Shown here in pieces: positions 30,913-42,380 of a stretch of DNA of 64,000 bases. Under the pieces are notes generated by a model, which saw nothing but the letters and a program-made list of their open reading frames with translations, ran no database searches and was not told the DNA's origin. The stretch covers positions 62,001 through 126,000 of the forward strand of contig WHVD01000131.1 of the NCBI GenBank assembly GCA_015178975.1, written 5' to 3'. The translations under genes and the position numbers were made by a program. Positions within the stretch are counted from its first letter, which is position 1. Each line of letters starts with the position of its first letter. Source of the stretch: Hysterangium stoloniferum. Its lineage: Eukaryota > Basidiomycota > Agaricomycetes > Hysterangiales > Hysterangiaceae.

Positions 30913-32168
30913 TGTGAGGTATCAACCTCATCTCATAATATTCTCTTAATTTTCTGTGGATTATTTAATATTTTTTTGAATTTATTGTATTTTGATTATA
31001 TTTTTATTGTGAAATATAAGGCCTTATTCCTTTTAACTTCGCATATATGAGCTCATATAATGCTATTATATCTTATTTATTTTATTATAATTTTTAACTA
31101 ATTATTTATATTTTATTTACTTAGTTATTGCTTTTTGGCACCTTGCTGCAGCCTTGTTTGCGCATTTTTGGAGTCACGTGACATATTAGATAAGCCTCCG
31201 GTGTCGGGATATCACACAAGTCACGGATGTGACTACTCGAGTCATTAATTGATTCCGCCGACTCATCGTTTGCTTCCGTCCTGGGACCACGGCCTTGAAC
31301 CTTCATGTTCAAGCAAGAGGTTAGAACCCTTGTCTCAGAGAGGGGAATCACATGGTAAATAAAGGGTAAAAAATAAGTAGAATATGAGGTCATTATGACC
31401 TAAATAATGACCTCATAAAATAAATAAATGGTTAAATATTTAGTTATCAAAATGTATATAAGGAGGGCCAAGTTTCCAATAAAATCATCATATCACACAC
31501 AACTTTTACTGCACAGCTCAGAAGCTTATCTAATCACCCTAAGGACAATAATAGCCTTAGTCTGATACACTAACTGCAAGCACCTACACTTGCAGAATCT
31601 TGAATCTGTGTCAGCAACTCTTGAACTTAGCTAATCATCTAAGTTCCCTCAGCCTCACAGCTACCCTTAGCCTTATTAATTACATAATAAACCTAATAAG
31701 TATCTAAGTATCCTTACTGAAATTCCCTGCCAATACTAGATTATTCAAGGCCCAGCCCTAAGTTTATTGAATTAATCAAGTACAAGCACTCAAATAATCC
31801 AACACATATTATTGTCTCTATTAATAAATTATTTAACACCTTGTTAAATAACTATTAATAGTTATAAATAAGCATACAAGAATTAGAAGCTTTATATCAA
31901 GTCTCCGCTAAGTTACTGTGCATATACTCAGCTTCTAGCCCCTATTCTCAAGGAATAGTTCTTTTATTTGCTAAAAGAGTCATATATTGTTCTATTGAAC
32001 CTTTCAATAATCAAAATAAGCATTGATTTGAGTTGTTTAAGCTTAATAGTGCAGCTCATTAATCTATCAGTATTTAAATTACTGGACCTTTGCTTGTTTT
32101 ATTGTTGAAGCTCTGTGACACTATAGCATATATTGAGCTATCTAAGAGAAACCCCTAAATACATTACA
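30913..32168 (+). repeat. Solo LTR, family E, copy 1
   Basis: Starts TGTGAGGTATC and ends CTAAATACATTACA (1256 bp). A TATATAAGG box lies near 31453, and a 12-bp inverted repeat (31385-31415) lies upstream of it. Flanks are GATCC and GATCG, so only four of five bases match, and they belong to different elements in opposite orientation, which suggests recombination and not simple insertion. Confidence 0.85.
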
Positions 32169-32632
32169 GATCGATCACAGAAATTAAAGTGACATTGCAT
32201 GAGGAAAGTAGAGAATTTGTTTGGGTTGGAACCCGTGAAGGGTTCCAGAGCATTGACGTTTGACCGTGGAGGTTCTTGTTCCTTTTTCTTTCATTCTTCA
32301 AGCAGGTGCGTCATGAATTTATCTATAGTACCTGCTAAAAATTCAGAAGTAGGATCCCTCGAGTGCGGTCATTCAATAGGTGGAGGATTTTCGACACCTT
32401 TGCCCTTGTCGGGGGCCATGGATTCGTCCTCGTGCTCAGATTCGTCCTGGTTTTCCAGGACTTCTTCGATACGGGCTTCTTCCATGGTTTCCGACTGGTT
32501 CGCAAGCGTCTGACTGGTATACAAAGTTAATGGGGAATGAAGAGTTGACGGTCCAGGTAATGATGCCTGTGCACGTGTATTTCTTCTTGGTGGCATAATG
32601 AACACAATCTGCGAGTATCAGTCAGAAAATAC
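32169..32632 (-). pseudogene. Gypsy gag N-terminus and leader next to a family B LTR
   Basis: Minus strand. Gag starts MPPRRNTRAQASLPG at about 32595 and runs through KGVENPPPIE (about 32370) to sequence matching the intact Gag near residue 150 (32200). The first 75 codons are open. The 5' leader holds the predicted primer-binding site (plus-strand CAGTCAGAAAAT, 32619-32630), complementary to 32943-32954 inside the adjacent LTR. The rest of the element is missing beyond 32169. Confidence 0.82.
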
Positions 32633-33447
32633 TGTTAGGATACACACACAGGGTGGGTCTCCAGAGAAACCCATGGGATATCCAGTAGGACTTGGCTTCA
32701 GCTTATAGGCTGCACCCTCGCCTGATCGTATTGTCCAATTTCGAACAGGCAGACGGGAATCCCGGGGAGTCCAGGCAGGGGTTGTGGATCGTAAGGTCGT
32801 AGGTCAGAGGTCGTAAGTCATTGAGATAGTCGAGAGAGATAGATGTGCCGGAGCCCGTGGGCTCCGACTAGTGTGAGCAGTCTGATAAGAGTAGGGTTTT
32901 AGAGCGGAAAATATATTAGATTACTGGGGGGAATCTAAGCTAATTTTCTGACTGGATTGTATGTACAACATCTGCCAGTTTATATAGACCATGGAGTGCA
33001 TGACATACCAAATCCAGTAATGGCAAAACAAAACTAACAAAACATAAAATGGGAATAATAAACACCAAGTTTGGTGTTAGGAATGGAACAGAACAGAGTG
33101 GAGTCTGAATCGTGACAAAGCATAACCCATAGCGGGAAATGGAGTGGGAGTGGAGTCCTAAATCGTGACAGGTCATTTGACTAAAACGGGAATGGGGCTC
33201 GATTAGAGTGGTCACGGGATTCTAAGCAGGGACCAGTGACTGATGTGTGGGATGAAGACAGACATAGACAGAGACGGAGTCCAGGGGAAGTCCGGTGACT
33301 GACATGTGTCGTGATGAGGTCGAACGTAATGAGTCTTGACGTACGGAGTCCGGGCGGGAAATCCTATAAACAGACAATTGGTGCTTGTAGCGCGTGGGGG
33401 CGTACGGGTTAGTGCCCGGAGTCCAGCAGGATTGTCCAGTCGTAACA
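32633..33447 (-). repeat. 5' LTR of a truncated Gypsy element (family B)
   Basis: An 815-bp repeat starting TGTTAGGATACAC and ending CCAGTCGTAACA. It is closely similar to the solo LTR at 51204-52010. It carries the stem-loop near 32694-32716 and, on the minus strand, a TATATAAA box about 31 nt before the self-primer. The partner LTR is absent. Confidence 0.9.
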
Positions 33448-33889
33448 GAAAACGTCTTTATTCCCCCCATGAATGAGACCTCATTCACCCCTGCCCCCAT
33501 ATCCGTTCTTTTTTCCCTGCTTTTTCCTCCCACGCCCTCCTCTAGCCTCTGCCTCACCTTTTCCCGACACATTCCCACAGTTTCTATCCTTCAAAATACC
33601 AATCAAATATCTTTGTCGCCATTCATACACGTCATCACTGTTTGAAAACATCTTTGTCACCATTCGAAAGTGTCTCATCGCTGTTCAAAAACTTCTTCGC
33701 CATTCCAAAATCTCTTCATCGCTGTTCATAATGTCATCACTATTTGAAAACGTCATTGTCACATTTAAAAGTGTCTCATTACTGTTCAAACACTTCTTTG
33801 CCATTTATAAATGTCATCGCTGTTTGAAAATTTCTTGGTCACCGTTTGAAAATTTCTTGGTCACCGTTTGAAAATGTGTCATCGCTGTT
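33448..33889 (-). repeat. Minisatellite-bearing repeat element, terminal part
   Basis: Reverse-orientation copy of the repeat seen at 36.1-38.1 and 59.2-60.5 kb. Its conserved end (TTTATTCCCCCCATGAATG, then GAGACCTCATTC) adjoins the LTR, followed by tandem units around CTGTTCAAAAACTTCTTCGCC. It continues at 35212-35370 beyond a family E LTR. Confidence 0.7.
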
Positions 33890-35211
33890 TGTAATGTATT
33901 CAGGGGATTCTCTTAGATAGCTCAATATATGCTATAGTGTCACAGAGCTTCAACAATAAAACAAGCAAAGGTCCAGTAATTTAAATACTGATAGATTAAT
34001 GAGCTGTGCTATGAAGCTTAAACAACTCAAATCAATGCTTATTTTGATTATTGAAAGGTTCAATAGAACTGTGTATGACTCTTTTAGCAAATACAAGAAC
34101 TATTCCTTGAGAATAGGGGCTGGAAGCTGAATATATGCGCAGTAACTTGGCAGAGACTTGATATAAGAGCTTCTAATTCTTGTATGCTTATTTGTAACTA
34201 TTAATAGTTATTTAACAAGGTGTTAAATAATTTATTAATAGAGAAAATAAATTGTATTGGATTATCTGAGTGCTTGTACTTGATTAATTCAATAAACTTA
34301 GGGCTGGGCCTTGAGTAATCTAGTATTGGCAGGGATTTCAGTAAGGATACTTAAATACTTATTAGGTTTATTATCTAATTAATAAGCCTAAAGGGTAGCT
34401 GTGAGGCTGGGGAACTTAGATGATTAGCTAAGTCCAAGAGTTGCTGACAAAGATTCAAGAAGCTGCAAGTGTAGGTGCTTGCAGTGAGTGTATCAGACTA
34501 AGGCTATTATTGTCCTTAGGATGATTAGATAAGCTGGTGCTGTGCTGCAAATATGTGTGTGATAAGATGATTTTATTGGAAACTTAGCCCTCCTTATATA
34601 CATTTTGATAACTCAATGATTAGCTAACTATTTAGTTTATGAGGTCATTAGTGAGATCATAATGACCTCATATTCTACTCATTATTTACCCTGTGTTTAA
34701 CATGTGATTCCCTTCTCTGAGACAAGGGTTCTAACCTCTTGCTTGAACATGAAGGTTCAAGGCCGCGGTCCCGGGACGGGAGCAAACGATGAGTCGGCGG
34801 AACCTAATAATGACTCGGGTAGTCACGTTCGTGACTTGTGTGACTCGGGTAGTCATATTCGTGACTTGTGTGACTCGGGTAGTCACATTCGTGACCTTTG
34901 TGACATCCCGACACTGGAGGCTTATGTAATAAGTCACATGACTCCAAAAATGCGCAAACTAGCTGCACAAGGTGCCGAAAGGTAATAACTAAGTAAATAA
35001 AATATAAATAATTAGTTAAAAATTATAATAAATTAACTAAGATATAATAGCATAATATGAGTTCATATATGCTATTATTTATGCGAAGTTAAAAGGAATA
35101 AGGCCTATTTTTCACAATAAACATAATAAAAATACAATAGAAATTCGAGAAAATATTAAATAATTCAAAGAAAATTAAGAGAATATTATGAGATAAAGCT
35201 GATACCTCACA
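33890..35211 (-). repeat. Solo LTR, family E, copy 2
   Basis: A 1322-bp inverted relative of the LTRs at 30913 and 38867, starting TGTAATGTATTC and ending GATACCTCACA, with a perfect CTGTT duplication (33885-33889 and 35212-35216). It differs by three exact-length 30-bp tandem units (34811-34900; each begins TGACTCGGGTAGTCA) where the sister copies have one. It is inserted in the minisatellite. Confidence 0.93.
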
Positions 35212-35370
35212 CTGTTCAAAAACTTCTTGGCCATTCCAAAACCTCTTCTTTGCCATTCATAAATTGAAAGTGTCTTCATCACCGGTTGAAAGTGTCTTGG
35301 TCGCCAGTCGAAAATATCATTGTCACCATTTGAAAGTGTCTTTGTCGTTCCAAAAGCTCTTTGTCGCTGT
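35212..35370 (-). repeat. Minisatellite, remainder beyond the LTR
   Basis: Continues the tandem units of 33600-33889 (AACTTCTTGGCCATTCC, TTGAAAGTGTCTTCATCACC). Confidence 0.65.
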
Positions 35371-36150
35371 TCATAAATGTGATCGATAACTGCTACAGCT
35401 ACGTATTACATACTTATATTTGCCTTTGCCTTTACCTGTGCGCAGCTGCTCCTTTCAAACTGCGCATATCCACAATATGGACCTGTGAGGATGGAATGAC
35501 AATGTGGGTAGTGTCGGAACAGCGCCTGGTTGGTGATTCAGAATGTGGATAGCGTGGGCAGACTATGATTTGTGTGAATGAGAAGAAAATGGGATCTCAA
35601 TGGTATGACTGGCTTGACACAAGGTGAACAAGTTCCATCTTGATATCGGAAGGGGTAACTATTATGATATTAGGCAGGCAACTAATGAGAGAAAACTGTT
35701 GGTTACCGATAGAGTCTTGGGTGGGTTACATCATGCTAGAAGTGGTGGGGGGTGGAAGATGAGCTGGATGGGATTTTGAAGGAAGATTTGGCTAGACTGC
35801 CAACCCAGGATTGGAGGCTACGGTAACTTAAATGAAAAAGTAATATGACATGGTACATTTTTAATAATATCTGTATTTGAAAAATGAGCTCGAAGTGCAA
35901 TACACAGTTTCTCCATGAGACTTACAATGGGGGTGATATGGAGAGTGGTTAGGGAAAGCGGAATAATTGTTTATGCATTTTTTGAGGATCTATTTATCGT
36001 AACCAAGGTTAGAGGCAAAAGAAACCAACAAGACTGCTGGGTATTAATACAAGCCACGTCTTCAAGTTGGTTTTTAGAAATGGGTGTGGAAGAGCTTTTG
36101 GTCACAGTCACAAAGTCTGTCATCATGGATTTCAAAAGCCCCTGAGAGGT
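35371..36150. other. Unassigned spacer
   Basis: No gene or repeat was recognised. Confidence 0.45.
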
Positions 36151-38095
36151 ATTTAAATGGTGAAGAAGATGTTTTTCAATAGTGATGAAGTTTTTGAACA
36201 GTGATGGAGAGCTTTTCAAATACCAACACAGGTTTTTGAATTGCAAAGACATTTTCAAACAGCAATGATGTTTTGGAATGGCAAAGATGTTTTGGAATGG
36301 CAAAGATGTTTTGGAATGGTGAAGATGTTTTTGAATGGCAATGAGAGATTTTCGAATGGTGATAAAGACAATTTCAAACACTGGATGATGTTTACAAATG
36401 GCAACGAAGACATTTTGGAATGGCGATCAATGCCGGGGATGCCCACTATGAAGACTGAGTCTGGCGAAGACATTTTTGAATAGCAATCACATTTGTGAAC
36501 AGCAACCAAGACATTTTTGAAGGGTGATGAAGAAGTTTTTGAACAGTGATCAAGTTTAAAAATGGTGATGAAGAGCTTTTTGGACGGCAACAAAGAAGTT
36601 TTTGGATAGCAATCAAGTTTATGAATGGCAATGAAGAGTGTTTTGAATGGTGACAAAGACATTTGATCGTTATTCTGAATGGCGACGGAGATGTTTTTCA
36701 ATGCACAAGGCATTTTTGAACAGTGACGAAGAAGCTTTTGAACAGTGATCGAGTTTAAAAACAGCCATGAAGAGCTTTTTGAATAGCGACAATGAAGTTT
36801 TTGAACAGCAATCAAGTTTATGAATGGCGATGAAGAGTGTTTTGAATGGCGACAAAGACGTTTGAATGGTATTTTGAACAGTGATGAAGATGTTTGATTG
36901 GTATTTTGAATGGTGATGACAATAAGGTTTGCCAACTGTGAAATGGTGAAGAAGACCATTTTGATTAGTGTTTTGAATGGCGATGACCCAACCATGAAAT
37001 GGCGAAGAAGATGTTTGATCAGTGTTTTGAATGGTGATGAAGACGTTTGACAGGTATTTTAAATGGTGATGACAATAATGTTTGCCAATGGTGAAATGGT
37101 GAAGAAGACCATTTTGATTAGTGTTTTGAATGGCGATGACCCAACCATGAAATGGCGAAGAAGATGTTTGATCAGTGTTTTGAATGGTGATGAAGACGTT
37201 TGACAGGTATTTTAAACAGTGATGACAATAATGTTTGCCAATGGTGAAATGGTGAAGAAGACCATTTTGATTAGTGTTTTGAATGACAACAAAGACATTT
37301 GATCGGTATTTTGAATGGCAATGATGATAACATTTGCCAACCATGAAATGGCGAAGAAGACCATTTTGATCAGTGTTTTTGAATGGCAATGAAGACCATT
37401 TTGATTAGTGTTTTGAACAGCAATGACAATAATGTTTGCCAACGGTGAAACTGCAAAGGAGACAATTTGAAACAGTGATCAAGACTTTTTTATTAGTGTT
37501 TTGAATGCCGACCAAGGCATTTTGATCCGTATTTTGAACAGCAATGACAATAATGTTTTCCAACAGTTAGACAGCAAAGAAGATGATTTGAAATGGTGAT
37601 CAAGACCATTTTCATTAGTGTTTTGAACCATGACAAAGATGTTTGATCAGCATTTTGAACAGTGACCAGAATAATATTTGCCAATAGTGAAATGGCGAAG
37701 AAGACATTTGATCGGCATTTTGAATGGCAATGACAATAACCTTTGCCAACAGTGAAATGGCAAAGAAGATCATTTAAAATGGCGATCAAGACCATTTTGA
37801 TCAGTGTTTTTGGATGGCGACAAAGATGTTTTAGAGATGGCAATCAAGACAATTTTGATCGGTATTTTTGAACTGTGGATGACAATGATGCTTGCCAATG
37901 GCAATCCAAGATGACATGACCGTGATCAAAATTATGACAAAGAACTGTCAATGGCAAGATTGAAGTTTGAATGGCAAGGGCAAAGGTTTGAATGGTGAAG
38001 ACGATGTTTTAAATGGTGAAGGCGATGGTTTGAACCGCGAAGACACCCCTTTCAATCCTGTCTATGAAAAAGGTCTCGTTCCTGGGGGGAATACA
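36151..38095 (+). repeat. Large degenerate minisatellite with 153-bp higher-order repeat
   Basis: About 1.9 kb of tandem units around GATGTTTTGGAATGGCAAA (19-22 bp), grading into longer units. At 36927, 37080 and 37233 the landmark GTTTGCCAA recurs at exactly 153-bp spacing. The block ends in a conserved tail (GTGAAGGCGATGGTTTGAA, GAAGACACCCCTTT, GGTCTCGTTC, GGGGGGAATACACATAG) shared with the block ending at about 60530. Long open frames on the minus strand are by-products of stop-free repeat units. Confidence 0.8.
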
Positions 38096-38511
38096 CATAG
38101 GCTCAAATCCCCTCTGGCATTAGCTGTGTGAATATGATAAGAAACATGTTTTGCTGACACAGATTGTATTTCAACATATTTTCAAAGTGGGCCTTCATAT
38201 TACATCAGGGTATTCAACAAAATACTAACAGTTACAATCTATTCCATATGGATATGTAGATACCTTGAGCCACTAGTGAAAGCATTTCCCTGAGATCGGA
38301 CCAGCCCCACCCTCAGAATACTCAGTCTTCAGCACCATAGGCTAGCTATTTCAAGTTCATCTTTTAATTGCTTGCTTTGACTGATCAAAGATCAAGAGGC
38401 AAAATTTTAACCAATCAAATCTTAAAAGACTTGTTATTTGAATCATATACTAATTTTCTTCTTAATCTTAATAACTGGCTCTTAAATATATAAAATGCTT
38501 TCGATTAAGAT
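38096..38511. other. Spacer between minisatellite and FunK1 gene
   Basis: Nothing recognised. Confidence 0.45.
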
Positions 38512-38866
38512 TCATGAAGAGATATGCTTTCGAGTGGGAGGAGGAGTGGATAGATCACGCTGAACATGGTCACCATGCGCATTCCAACCTCTGTAATGCA
38601 GTTGTTAATTCCAATTCCATCCAGCCACTGCCTTTCAAATTGTCTTGTCAGTTCATATATTTCCTGAAAGGATTTTGGGCAATAAGCTGTTCCGATAACA
38701 ATTTCTCTAAAGGCATCCTACTTGCGGTGTGTTACTGGAGTATCACATTGTATTCAGCAATTTCTGTTGCTGTCCGGGCCTCTTTGTATCGTACTGCAAT
38801 CATTTTAGCCAATGTTTTGATTAACTCCTTCAACAAGACATTGAATAAACAAGAAACTTGGAAGGG

Positions 38867-40135
38867 TGTGAGGTATTCGCTTTATCTCATAAAGTTCTCT
38901 TAATTTTCTTTGAATTATTTAATATTCTCTCGAATTTATTGTATTTTTATTATATTCTATTGTGAAATATAAGGCCTAATTCCTTTTTTAACTTCACATA
39001 ATAATAGCATATATGAGCTCATATAATGTTATTATATCTTATTTATTTTATTATAATTTTTAACTAATTATTTATATTTTATTTACTCAGTTATTGCTTT
39101 TTGGCACCTTGCTGCAGCCTTGTTTGCACATTTTTGGAGTCATGTGACTTATTAGATAAGCCTCCAGTGTTGGGATATCACACAAGTCACGGATGTGACT
39201 ACTTGAGTCATTATTTGATTCCACCGACTCATCAATTGCTTCTGTCCCAGGACCACAGCCTTGAACCTTCATGTTCAAGCCAAAGGTTGGAACCCTTGTC
39301 TCAGAGAGGGGAATCACATGGTAAATAAAGGGTAGAAAATAAGTAGAATATGAGGTCATTATGACCTAAATAATGACCTCATAAAGTAAATAAATAGTTA
39401 AATATTTAGTTATCAAAATGTATATAAGGAGGGCCAGGTTTCCAATAAAATCAATCTATCACACACATATTTTACTGCACAGCTCAGAAGCTTATCTAAT
39501 CATCCTAAGGACAATAATAGCCTTAGTCTGATACACTAACTGCAAGCACCTACACTTGCAGCATCTTGAATCTTTGTCAGCAATTCTTGAACTTAGCTAA
39601 TCATTTAAGTTCCCCCAGCCTCACAGCTATCCTTTAGGCTTATTAATTACATAATAAACCTAATAAGTATCTAATTATCCTTACTGAAATTCCCTGCCAA
39701 TACTAGATTATTCAAGGCCCAGCCCTAAGTTTATTGAATTAATCAAGTACAAGAACTCAAATAATCCAGCACAAGTTATCTTTTCTATTAATGAACTATT
39801 TAACACCTTGTTAAATATCTATTAATAGCTGGAAATAAGCATACAAGAATCTGAAGCTTTATATCAAGTCTCTGCTAAGTTACTGCACATATATTCAGCT
39901 TCTAGCCCAGATTCTCAAGGAATAGTTCTTTTATTTGCTAAAAAAGTCATATATTGTTCTTTTGAACCATTCAATAATCAAAATAAGCATTGATTTGAGT
40001 TGTTTAAGCATAATAGTGCAGCTTATTAATCTATCAGTATCTAAATTACTGGACCTTTGCTTGTTTTATTGTTGAATCTCTGTGACACTATAGCATATAT
40101 TGAGCTATCTAAGAGAAACCCCTGAATACATTACA
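38867..40135 (+). repeat. Solo LTR, family E, copy 3, in a kinase exon
   Basis: A 1269-bp repeat starting TGTGAGGTATTCGC and ending TGAATACATTACA, flanked by a perfect AAGGG duplication (38862-38866 and 40136-40140). It carries the TATATAAGG box and the 12-bp inverted repeat. The kinase reading frame continues on either side. Confidence 0.95.
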
Positions 40136-41869
40136 AAGGGGTTGGAGAAGCATACTTTGACTTTCTTCCTATCTCCCCCCTTTGCTGCTCCTTTAGGGTC
40201 CAGATAATGGTTGTCGAAAGCTGCATGCAGCACCTTGGTGAGCCCACCCTGAACAAACCCATGCTCAGTGTATCTCAAGGCAATCCAGACAAGGACATAG
40301 AAGAAGGACTCCAAGTCGTCTGCCCAATCAGGGATTGCCAGTTGCTCTTTGGATGTGGGAATCACTAGCAAATGAGCAGCCATGAATTGCCAAGTACCCT
40401 GTCCATCACAGAAACAGATAATAAAATGCCAAACAAAAGTTCAGAACATTTCCCAATAGCATTCCGAGAGTAAGGAGGTACTCACAGTCCTTTCAATGTG
40501 TCCTTGTCCTTCATATATATATCTTGAAGTTTTTTGCAAAGATCCCAGTCAATTAACAATCCACCCCCAGTCTCAGTGATAAGAATATTCCCTGAGCTGA
40601 TATCTCTGTGAAGAATTTTAGCCTTGTCATAAGCATCCCCATGGGCTGTCGAAAAAGAGTCAGCCCCAATTCCATTAAGAGACCGACATACATACATACC
40701 TATCATGGCATCTCTCACTGCAGTCACCATCTCTTTTGTATTCCTAAAATCAGTTAGAGTCCTTCCAATTTCGTTCAGAACCAGTCAATAGTGCTGCAAT
40801 AACCTCAATGGCAAAGAAAGGTGTCTTGCCATTGACAAATCCTGCGTCTTTGTAACCTGATCCAACACATCACATCCCTCCTTGCACTTGCAGGTATTCC
40901 TGACTCCCTGTTTCTTCAGCTCTTCATATATTATATGTTCAGGACTCTGACTAGGCGAAACGACTTTCCATGTATCTTTCAGAAGGACCAAGTTCCCAGT
41001 TTCGATGCAGTAGGCCTTGAAAACACAAGTCGAGCAGCCAAGGGGGTATCCAACAGCCATGTATGTAGGACAATAAAATAGATAAGTGTCGCCTTTTGGA
41101 TCAAGTTTAACCTGAAACAGTCGGTCACCATCCTCGACACCAAGCAACCTTTTAGCCTTTACCGCCACAAGGTCGTTGTGTGGAAACTCTGTCACCGTAG
41201 TATCCACACCACGTATATCAGGTTTCACATGATTGAACCGCCAGAAGAACTCGACATAGGAGCGATTTGAGAAAGGGACTTCTTCTGTTACGATAACCCA
41301 ACTGCGATCCCAGCACATGAATCTTGCATAATTCAGGAACACAAGCACAAGGAACGCATGTGTCCGGAATTGTGCAGCTTGGTGCGCCGTCACATATAAT
41401 GTAATCTGACCCAGTGTATCATGTGCAGTGTTGGAACTATGCTCGAAGAAACTGGGTCCATTGTCTTTGAATGCATCATCCTCAGGGGTGAATTTAAATT
41501 CAACAATCATTTCTGTCTGTGTCACATCCGATAGGCCCAATCGCCTGCAATTGGCAGAATATATTTGTATGTCTGTCTTGACTTGTTTCCCTCCGAAGTC
41601 CACCGCAGGTGTGTTGTGAGCATCCACGAGTTCAAGGTTAGGACAAAATTTTGCAAGAAAATCAATCTATATCCTAAATAAATTCCAATGAACCCAAAGG
41701 CATAACAAAAGAATTGTTGGATAACACCATCGAAATACATGCGGCCCAAGTTGACCGATCCCAAGACCATGTAACATCGGACACAGGCACCCGGTATCCA
41801 CAACACGTTATTAGTGGTGCCTAGCAATGTACGTAGTCAAGTATATAATCTGGAATTACAGTAGTACTA

Positions 41870-42012
41870 CCTCAGTCCGTTATACGATAAACGTGACTGA
41901 GGTAAGTAAAGGTTGTTATGGATCTATACTCGATGTAACTAATAAATGTTTATTAGTTACATTTAGGTACATAAAATACTAGTCCGTTATACGATAAACG
42001 TGACTGAGTTAC
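41870..42012. repeat. Palindrome-rich small insertion in the FunK1 gene
   Basis: A 28-bp segment (AGTCCGTTATACGATAAACG, then TGACTGAG) occurs twice, at 41875-41902 and about 41982-42009, each near-palindromic. Between them is a 30-bp palindrome at 41933-41962 with 14-bp perfect arms (ATGTAACTAATAAA) around TG. Confidence 0.7.
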
Positions 42013-42380
42013 ATTTAGGTTTTACTTTCTAACAAGAATGTACCCAGGGCTTGTACATGGCAAACTCACTTCTAGATCTACTGAAAGTTGTATGTTTTTG
42101 AAGTGTTTCGGCGGTATGCTTCGGACAGGGTTTGGGAACTTTAGGGAGATATAGATTCAAGAAATCCTCTACTCTGACGGGACCAACTACTTGCCCCAGA
42201 TATTTCGTGGGACATCGTGGTGATCCTTTCATCTCTCACTAGATGCCAGGAAGAATACACCTGTGATGTTGATTCCTTCTTTAGAATCGGGGTGGCACCC
42301 AACTTGGTAGGATCCGCGGTAGGACGAGACAGTGGTGTTTTCGGGCGGAAATCATGAGGCGGTATCATGTTCTTCGGCAT

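Larger units (their letters stand above)
38512..42380 (-). pseudogene. FunK1-type fungal protein kinase, disrupted
   Basis: Minus strand, multi-exon. N-terminal exon from 42380 (MPKNMIPPHDFRPKTP, DERITTMSHEISG); central FunK1 region 41690-40785 (ELVDAHNTPAVDFGGKQ, MIVEFKF, CWDRSWVIVTEE); kinase core 40730-40482 with HRDISSGNILITETGGG and the LIDWDLCK motif; then GTWQFMAAHLL-type sequence (40383-40136, DDLESFFYVLVWIALRY); and a C-terminal part at 38866-38512. The solo LTR at 38867-40135 splits an exon after the codons for CFSNPF. An extra G in the G4 run at 42194-42197 shifts the frame after SHEISG, and a palindrome-rich insertion lies between the first two conserved exons. FunK1 kinases are expanded in Agaricomycetes and of unknown substrate. 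The sequencing-error explanation for the G4 run cannot be excluded, but the LTR alone should inactivate it. Confidence 0.88.

Noticed and set aside
36255..37389. Long minus-strand frames of 239-246 codons rich in S, K, H and N
   Set aside because: They arise from stop-free tandem units of the minisatellite. The same peptide motifs appear in several frames and follow the repeat period.
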